Of a DNA stretch of 64,000 bases, positions 56,649 to 64,000 are shown one piece after another. The position numbers and the translations under genes are program-made. Below the pieces are notes generated by a model. It did no database searches. It was given only the letters and a program-made list of their open reading frames with translations, and had not been told where the DNA came from. Every line of letters starts with the position of its first letter. Positions within the stretch are counted from its first letter, which is position 1. Source of the DNA: Diaporthe sp. PMI_573 (lineage: Eukaryota; Ascomycota; Sordariomycetes; Diaporthales; Diaporthaceae); contig JAJTUP010000057.1 in NCBI GenBank assembly GCA_021399435.1, positions 368,189-432,188 of the forward strand. The letters run 5' to 3'.

Positions 56649-57648
56649 TGTTAAAAACACCTAGATTAAGGGCAGAGGGCTAAGGGTAGAGGGACATAGT
56701 AAGGCTGTAGTCAAGATATTCTTCAACACCTCACAGAGAACAAATTCAAGGAAGGAGGAGGCAAGCTAGGTGTAGGAGGGAAAAAGTTGATCTGACTGAA
56801 GAACTAACTATCTATCTGAGAGGAAAAGGCTAGGTATATATACATAGCAGGTTCTGTTATAAACAGCCTCCTTCAGACCCCCAGACCCCTTCAGCCTCCT
56901 TCAGCCCCTTCAAAGCCCTTCCAGCCTCCCTCAGCCCCTATCCGCCTCCTTCAGAAAGAATAGGCTATCTATGCAAGCCTCTAGATATAAGTGGAGAAAC
57001 CAGCTAGCCTAGCTTGGCAGAATCTTCTTATCGGAGTTATCCCTTCCGCCCTTTCCATTTCTCTTTCTAGCCCCTGTTTTTCTCGAGTCATTATTCTCTC
57101 CGTCGGAGGGATATACCTCTCCGAAGGTCCGAACCTTCTATGTATATATACCTAGCCTTTTCCTCTTAGATAGATAGTTAGTTCTTCAGTCAGATCAACT
57201 TTTTCCCTCCTACACCTAGCTTGCCTCCTCCTTCCTTGAATTTGTTCTCTGTGAGGTGTTGAAGAATATCTTGACTACAGCCTTACTATGTCCCTCTACC
57301 CTTAGCCCTCTGCCCTTAATCTAGGTGTTTTTAACAGGTTCGGACCTTCGGAGAGGTATATTCCTCCGACGGAGAGAATAATGACTCGAGAAAAACAGGG
57401 GCTAGAAAGAGAAATGGGAAAGGGCGGAAGGAATAACTCCGATAAGAAGATTCTGCCAAGCTAGGCTAGCTGGTTTCTCCACTTATATCTAGAGGCTTGC
57501 ATAGATAGCCTATTCTTTCTGAAGGAGGCGGATAGGGGCTGAGGGAGGCTGGAAGGGCTTTGAAGGGGCTGAAGGAGGCTGGAAGGGCTTTGAAGGGGCT
57601 GAAGGAGGCTGAAGGGGTCTGGGGGTCTGAAGGAGGCTGTTTATAACA
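56649..57648 (+). mobile_element. Solo-LTR-like element (outer), carrying a nested inverted copy
   Basis: The element begins TGTTAAAAACACC and ends GGCTGTTTATAACA and is flanked on both sides by GTACC, a 5-bp target-site duplication. The uninterrupted copy 1 of the surrounding repeat shows the single target (GCACC in that copy). TG...CA ends, a 5-bp duplication and an internal TATATATAC fit a solo LTR of about 0.5 kb. The 11-of-13 match between its inverted ends leaves a non-autonomous DNA transposon possible. The outer copy contains a 31-bp tandem duplication (about 57548-57608) absent from the inner one. Confidence 0.8.
56855..57336 (-). mobile_element. Nested inverted copy of the same element (inner)
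   Basis: A complete 482-bp copy in the opposite orientation begins on the plus strand TGTTATAAACAGCC and ends GGTGTTTTTAACA, flanked by GGTTC on both sides (5-bp target-site duplication). Over the 200 bp shared with the left arm of the outer copy I find one difference, so the two are nearly identical. Confidence 0.82.
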
Positions 57649-57884
57649 GTACCTTACTGCTACCTGACTATTTGATCTACTAACCTTTAGAGGTTATGAG
57701 CCCGGCTCTTAGTAGTTGGTGCTTTAAAGGTCCCCGAAACTTTATTAAATTAGGCCCTAAAAAGCCTACCTTTCTGTACGTTATAGCGCTCTTTAGGGCT
57801 GATTAGCGGACTAGTAAAAAGTTGAAAAAACGCTGGTTTGGGCCTGTAAAGCCTAGAAATAACTGTAAAAAAGGAGCCATTTTT

Positions 57885-57955
57885 GCTCTGTGGGCGATTT
57901 GAACCCACGACCCTTAGCGTATAGAGTGCCTAGGACACCATTTTTCACTTTCTGC
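57885..57955 (-). other. tRNA-like T-arm / B-box relic
   Basis: Read on the minus strand, the sequence GTCGTGGGTTCAAATCGCCC resembles the T arm of a tRNA (GGTTCAAATC, a near-perfect polymerase III B box) but with an extra base in the stem, and no D arm or closed acceptor stem can be drawn. It may be a tRNA pseudogene or a remnant of a tRNA-derived SINE. Confidence 0.35.
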
Positions 57956-58261
57956 AAGACGATTGTTAGTATTTGCTATAGTAAAATATTTTACATTTGG
58001 AGACTATACGTTAGAGGGTTACATGCCTACGATTTTTATGGAATAGGTACTACGGGAATATACGACTATGCTATAGAGGACTATAAATTACACTTTCTAG
58101 TGGATAGCTTTCCCTTAAATACCTATTTCTAGGTGTTTTTCCCTATTAGCTAGCTATCTAGTATAGCTTCTGAAGCCCCTATAGAGGGGTCTACCCCTAA
58201 TTCCTAGGGGTCTAAACCTCTTTTAGGCGCTCTTTTAAAGTGTTTTAAGGTTTAGGATTAG

Positions 58262-61200
58262 CAGATGTTGTACCTAAATAGCCGTTTAGATTTAGTATCA
58301 GAGCTATTAGCTTAATAAGTAGCTACTAGCAGTACTCTTCAGGGTATGCTAAGGGAATTAACTACTGCTATTTAGAGCCTGTTGGTTTTAGTAGCTAGGG
58401 CGCCTTAGCCGGCACCCCTAGAGCCTATGGTCTCTGAAAGTCCTTATATAGGGCCTATAGGCCCTGTAAGGTAGCCAGAATCTACTGGATTTAGCCCTGA
58501 TTTTAGTAGGGAGCTCTCTAAAAAGGTGTATACCTTTCTAGAGACCTATTGTCTGAAAGGCCCTAAAAATTTCGACTAGTAGAAGCAAGTACTAGCTATT
58601 ATGCTACGGGCTATAGGGTATAGCTAATTTTTAGACAACCCTTCTGTAGTAGATAGCCTAAGTGATAGTAATTAGGCTATTCTCTTAATGCTCTTGAGAG
58701 ATAGCCTATCTTCAGGCCTACAAGCTGTTATTGCTTGGATCTCAGGCCCTTCGGAAGCCTATAGGCTTCTAAAAGACTAGTATTCCTACTCTATAGGTCT
58801 ATAGAGAGACTTGCTGTATAGGGAATTTCACTCTCTATGGTATACTTCTAATACTAATCTAGCGAAATTTAACGCTAGGTTTAATAGCCTAGTTTCTAGA
58901 CTACGGCTAGCTGGCGCCTAAATAGAGCCTACTGACCTAATAAATCAGTACCTTGGCTCCCTGGAAAGGGCTTTTCTATAGTGGGCAGAGCGGCTTAGAG
59001 AAACTATTTGTACGCTAAAAGCTATGGGCTAGCCTATAGATAGGCTAAATCTACAGTTCCTTATAGCGGATATACTGGAAGAGACTAGAAATCCGTCTTC
59101 AGCATCTTATCAGGTTACTAAAGGGGGTAACAAACCTTCTTTAGGCCCTAAAAAGCCTGAAAATCAGTAGAAGGACCCTAAAAAGGCTGAAGAAAATAAG
59201 CCTAATAAGGGATCCAGCGGCTCTAGTAGCAAGAAAAAATCTACTAAGCCGAAATCTACTAGTAGGGAGTCCTCTAAAGAGTCTTCTAAAGATTCAGAGG
59301 ACTATACCTATGCTGTAGGCTATTTAGCCTATAGTGATGAAGAATTAGCTTCTAATAAGAGCTATTCTCTAGGTAATAAGGCTAGTAATTCAGACAGCTT
59401 GTCTGTAGCCTCAGAGAGCCCCTGTAAGCACTGCTACAGGGGCCTATAGTCGGAAGGGTCCTCCAAAAAGGGCCCTAAGCCTTCTAAGCCTTCTAGGCCT
59501 TTTAGGCCTTCTAGAGGGCCTACTGCCCTACTATATAATATTGGTTCTACCGTGTATATAGTAAATAGCCGCTCTTTATTCACTAATTTAGTGACTACTG
59601 GCGATTTTGGGTACCTACAGATAGGTGGGGGTAGGGTTTACCCCTTAGGTAGAGGCGACGCTATATTTTAGGTAGTTAGCCCTAAAAACCCAGCCAAGAC
59701 TAAGCGTCTAATCCTAAAAAAGGTACTATTTGTGTCCTCTATAGATATAAGCATTTTTAGTAGTCTTTAACACTATAATGTAGGGGGTTATCTTTCGAGA
59801 AAAACCCTCTATAAGGCTAATTAGTAACTGATTATATACTTAGACCCTTTTAAAACGGGATTTTTTATCCCTTAGAAGGGGGTATAGGCCCTACAAGCCT
59901 ATTCTACCCAAGCAAATAGTATATACTATATCTCCAGTAGTAGTATGAAAGCTTTGGAGATAGTGCTGCCCCCTTTTAATAGGGAGGCAGCTAGGGACTA
60001 TGAAAAAATCTCTACCCCTAAAGAGCCTATTCTTACAGAAGAATTAGGCCCTTCTGGGTCCTCTATAGGCTCTATTGCCTCAGGGTCTAGCCCTGAGTTA
60101 CAGGGTCTTCCAGTACGGGTTCCTTACACGCCCTCTTCTATAGGTCTTTTGCCCTTTCGGCCAGAAACGCCTGTAGGAAATAGGGGGGGTAGGGCCATAG
60201 AGGACCTAGAAGATCTCCTTTTAGAAGGCCCCTCGCCTTCTAGAAAGGCCACTAAATCTTCTAAAGGGTCCCCTAAGCTACTCAAACTAGCTTATCTCTG
60301 GCATAAGAGATTAGGGCATATAAGCCTTTGTCTACTAAAGAAGACGGCTAAAATTACCTAAGGGGTACCTAATTTTGATTCTATCTCAGAAGGGGACTTT
60401 CTCTGCTTGCCCTGCGATAGGGCTAAAGCGGTCCGTAGGCTTAACCATAGGCCTATAGACGATCCAGAGGGTATATTAGACTCTTTAGAAGGGGACACCT
60501 TTTCTATTAAGCCTATACCCTATAATAAGTACCCTATTAGGCTACTAATAGTGGATAGAAAGTCTAGATTTCGGTGGCTTCTCCTACTAAAAAGCCGAGA
60601 TGGAGACCCTATTATAGATATTATTAAGGGCTTTTTCAAGTCCTTGAAAGCCCTATTTGGGCGGTACCCTAAGGGCTTTCATTTTGACGGTAGGAAGGAG
60701 ATAAACGCTAGCCTACAGGCCTAGCTACAGCATAAAGGTATAGTTTTTTTCTACTAGCAGCCCCTATATCCACGAGCAAAACGGTCTAATAGAACGCTCT
60801 ATTAGGGTTATTCTGGACCGTCTGAGGGCTACTATGCTTGCTGCAGGCCTACCGCTATATCTATGGTGTTTTACTATACCTGCTGTTTTAGAGTTAATTA
60901 ACTCTACTGCTCTTACAAATAGAGACCTTACGGCCTATCAAGAGCTTCACGATGGGCTAGAGCCTTCTAAAACCCATAAACCCCTTCTGAAGAGGTACAG
61001 GGTTATAGGGGCTCGCTGTGAGGTCTTCCTACCTGAAGAAAAGCGTCCAAAGGGCTATAAATTAGCCCCCAGGACTGAAACAGGCTATTTGTTAGCAGTA
61101 TTAGGGAATAATACATACCAAGTATATATCCCTAAAAGGCATACTGTTTTGAAAACCTCTATTGTCAAAATTTACGAGGATTTAAGCAGTATAGATACTA

Positions 61201-61455
61201 GTTTGGATACTAGTGGCGGTTTTGGGCCAGAAGGGGTAGAAGAGGGTCTCTCAGACCCCCTAGATAGGGATATAGACCCTACAACCGCTAGAGGGCCTCT
61301 CTCAGGCCCTTTAGAACCTACTAGGCCTCTCTCAGGCCCTGTAGTACCTGCCAGGTCTATTTTAGACCCCCCAGAAGAACCTATTTTAGGCTTGCCTACA
61401 CTCTCTGCAAAAGGGGACCCCCCAGAGGGTTCCGGGCAGAGTTATGACAGTTAAA
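58262..61455 (+). mobile_element. Ty1/copia retrotransposon relic: gag, protease, integrase
   Basis: One plus-strand reading, broken by stops and at least one frameshift (near 60750-60765), shows a copia polyprotein in order: gag-like region (58.4-59.4 kb) with a Lys/Ser-rich tail and a CKHC knuckle remnant; protease region near 59525, where the catalytic Asp position of the DTG/DSG motif reads N (NIGSTVYIVN); GAG-pre-integrase (LWHKRLGH, near 60297, and CLPC); and integrase core with VDRKSRFRW, HFDGRKE and EQNGLIER. The C-terminal integrase extension runs to about 61.2 kb. Nothing resembling reverse transcriptase or RNase H follows, and the sequence passes into TATATAC repeats. In-frame stops are only TAG or TAA. 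The element is dead and truncated; flanking LTRs were not identified with certainty. Confidence 0.85.
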
Positions 61456-61797
61456 TATACATTGTATATTTTAATATACAAATATACAATATACATGTAT
61501 ATTTATATATTATATATCCTAAGGTCTTGTATATTTGTATATTGTATATTTGTATATTATATATTTATATATTTATATATTTATATATTAAATATACAAA
61601 TATACAAATATACAATTTCTAAAAATAGAAATATTATAAATTAATATATATATAATAATTTATTAAATATATCTTAATATATTTTATTTTACTTATACTT
61701 TAAAATATATTATAATTTATTAAATATTAAGTATTATATTATTTAACTAACTTAAATTAACTTAATATATTATATATAAAAAAACCTTTTAAATCCT
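61456..61797. repeat. TATATAC-rich spacer
   Basis: This stretch is almost pure A/T with repeated AATATACAAATATAC and TTTATATA units, where the copia relic stops and the hAT transposase gene begins. It is probably microsatellite expansion in decayed DNA. Confidence 0.7.
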
Positions 61798-64000
61798 TTA
61801 ACTAAAATCACTATCTTCCCCTTTACTAAAAGAAGCTTCTAAATCCCCTATATTATTATATACTACTTCTAAATCAGGATATCTCTTAGTTTTATATATA
61901 TTTTTATCTTTACTATTAGATTTAGTAATCATTAACTCTTTTCTAGTATCATGCTTTAAATTAGTACGACGATTAGTGATAATATTCGTACTACTATTAA
62001 AGTTTCCTTCAATAGCAGCAGATGTAGCGGGGATATTTAGGTATTAAATAGCTAAAATAGATAAATTAGGGTAAGAATCTTTATTTATTTCCCAAAACGC
62101 GAATATATCGTACTATTAATGATTAGTATTATAACTTATAAATATTTAAAAGATTAAGTAATAAAATAAAATACTTACTCTACCCCCTTTTCTAACTTCT
62201 TTTAAGTATTTATTTAATTCTTCCCTTAATATATAGTCGATGTTATTTTAATTTTATATATTAGTTATAGGGTTAGATACTGGAAATAAAGTATCTAATA
62301 GGTTGTTTTCTTTTATTTTTGTGTAGACTTCTTTTTAGGTGATATATTTGAAGTTATTAAATCGATATATATTTCGTTTTGTTTAGTAGTTGGTTGTAGT
62401 GGTAATTCTATATCTTTTCCTTTATTATTTTTAATTCTCTTATATAACCTATTAAGCTATTAGTACTATATTTAAATAATTTAAATAATATATATTATAG
62501 TTATATATACTTACTCTTTTAAATCCTCTAGTAATAAATCTTTAATAAATTCAATTTAAGGAAGAGAAAATATATTTTTTAATATTTCAAGGTTAAATCG
62601 TGGATCTAATAATATACTATATATATATGTTTTATATTTATTTATATTATGTGTTGTCCACTTAAAGTCGGTTGGGTAATAAGTATTTAACTTATTTAAT
62701 CCTGCTTTTATAGCTTGAATAAAAATAGGAGCGAATGGGTGTAATAGGGTCTATATTAAAATATTAGCTATATATATATATATAATATAAAAAAGACTTA
62801 CACCCTCTTCTTCACCCAGATTAACATCATCTTCATATAGTTTTTTAAAGTCTAATAAGGTAGTATATATATTGTCCAACGAAGGTAATACTAAACTTAA
62901 AGTAGGGTAGCTTAACCCTTGTAAAAGAATAGTAGGCTGATAGAATGATTGTAGTAAATCTTTTAAATTAATTAATTGGTTCCAATTTCTTTCAGATATA
63001 ATAGTATCTTAAGAAGTCCGTGGTTAAAGTCTCGTATAAGTCGATTAATAGGGGTTTTAAATTTAATTGCCATTTCTAGCATATTATATAGAGAGTTCCA
63101 ACGTGTTTCTACATCTAAAATATAAAATATTAGTTATTATATATTATATATATTTATAATAGTATATATAACACCTACCTAGTGGGATGATAGTTCTATT
63201 ATTATCTTCTAAATCGTTGTTATTATTTTTATAGTCTTGTAGTATTTCAAGCCACCGTTTTTGAATTTGTCGATTTCTTTTAATAGCTATAACAATTCGA
63301 CGTATTTTATTAGGTAATCCTAGAATATATAATATATTAGTATATAAAGTTATATATATTATTAAAATATTAAATACCTAGTAGTTTTTTTAATATTTTA
63401 TCTTTTTCATTTTGAGAAATAGTCTCCCATTCTTCACCCGTTCGGGTAAATATAGCCGATAGCTCGATTTCTTGTAGTTCATTACTATTAATAGTATTTT
63501 TATTAAATTCGTGTATTATAGCCTTAGCGGCTAAGTTAAATATATGGGCGGTACAGCGTATATCGTTTTGAAATTCTAAATCGCCTTCTAAATAGTATTG
63601 GATTTTAAAATTCTCAAGAAAAGTATTATTATTCGAGCCGTTATCTCGTGTAATACTATTATAATAGTTAGTATATTAGATATTATATATATATAGAATA
63701 TTAAATATAAATACCTATTAATAGTTTGTAACGGGATTTCTAAAGGAGTAACTATATTATTATTAAATATCTCAAATATATAGTCTCCACTATAAGCTTC
63801 ATGTAGTATTTCAAAGCCTATATATATTATTAGTATAATTAAATAAATAATGTAATAAATAAAGATAATATACCTATTAGTCGATAGTCTAAAACTGAGT
63901 TTTTATCAATAAAATTTATAATAACTCCTAAATATCCATGGGAATCTATAGAAGTCCATATATCTAGTTGAATAGATATACCCTTATTATTTATAGTTTT
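61798..64000 (-). pseudogene. hAT-family transposase, C-terminal part, running off the window
   Basis: Minus-strand exons separated by AT-rich introns of about 50-90 bp (GTATAT-like donors, CTAAC branch sites, TAG acceptors) encode a hAT transposase. Motifs from N to C are ISIQLDIWTSIDSHGYLGV (near 63.95 kb), ITRDNGSNNNTF (near 63.64), CTAHIFNLAAKAI (near 63.53), DVETRWNSLYNMLEMA (near 63.1), SYPTLSLVLPSL (near 62.9), TYIYSILLDPRFNLEILKN (near 62.6) and the C-terminal dimerisation block SYPNLSILAI, YLNIPATSAAIEGNF (near 62.03-62.08). The frame ends at 61798 with GEDSDFS. It is damaged by a TAA inside the dimerisation domain, another TAA near 62.55 kb, and a frameshift near 63.0 kb. The N-terminal part, including any BED zinc finger, lies outside the window. 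The element is nonautonomous as it stands. Confidence 0.82.

Larger units (their letters stand above)
56165..57695. repeat. Diverged direct repeat, copy 2, interrupted
   Basis: This is the second copy of the repeat at 54558-55072, split by a 1-kb insertion at 56649-57648. The halves rejoin at GTACC, which is duplicated. It is more strongly mutated than copy 1 by C-to-T changes. Confidence 0.75.

Noticed and set aside
53151..64000. CRISPR-like or other spaced-repeat arrays in the AT-rich region
   Set aside because: Repeats here are transposon copies and A/T microsatellites. There is no regular repeat-spacer pattern, and the genome is eukaryotic.

Overview
The window is nuclear DNA of a filamentous ascomycete (Pezizomycotina, most likely a Sordariomycete). 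The signs are short introns, mostly 50-140 bp, with GTRAGT-like donors, CTAAC-type branch sites and YAG acceptors. There are also fungal families such as deuterolysin (M35), COQ9, TAN1, ATG4 and an SPX-RING protein, and transposons damaged in the manner of repeat-induced point mutation (RIP). I cannot name the species. Exon boundaries below were worked out by hand from splice signals, reading frame and family conservation.

From about 1 to 53.1 kb the DNA is GC-rich and gene-rich. In order: an orphan Gly/Cys-rich protein (+), mitochondrial dihydrolipoyl dehydrogenase LPD1 (-), a degenerate 15-bp minisatellite, the ribosome-biogenesis factor NOM1/SGD1 (-), SRP14 (+), a small Cys-rich protein (-), a Gbp2-like three-RRM SR protein (-), a 6-kb stretch without a recognisable gene, COQ9 (+), SMC6 (-), an Ecdysoneless-family protein (+), TAN1 (-), an SPX-RING protein (-), JJJ1 (+), ATG4 (-), SQS1 (+), the divergent histone pair H2B (-)/H2A (+) with a second copy of the 15-bp minisatellite between them, complex I subunit NDUFB9 (-), KGD2 (+), a small secreted protein (+) and a deuterolysin metalloprotease (-).

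At about 53.15 kb the composition changes sharply to AT-rich DNA that runs to the end of the window. It holds a diverged direct repeat, an element of about 0.5 kb nested inside an inverted copy of itself with target-site duplications for both insertions, a Ty1/copia gag-protease-integrase relic whose stops are only TAG or TAA, a TATATAC-rich spacer, and the C-terminal two thirds or so of a hAT transposase gene on the minus strand.

The genes are mostly housekeeping and do not form a biosynthetic cluster. Several serve the mitochondrion: LPD1 and KGD2 are the E3 and E2 subunits of the 2-oxoglutarate dehydrogenase complex, and NDUFB9 and COQ9 serve respiration. Others act in RNA metabolism or ribosome assembly (NOM1, JJJ1, SQS1, TAN1, GBP2). 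I found no convincing new multi-gene system. The most interesting signals are an 8-nt microexon and a candidate frame-shifting cassette exon in the Gbp2-like gene, the 15-bp repeat at two intergenic loci, and the nested nearly identical element in otherwise decayed DNA.
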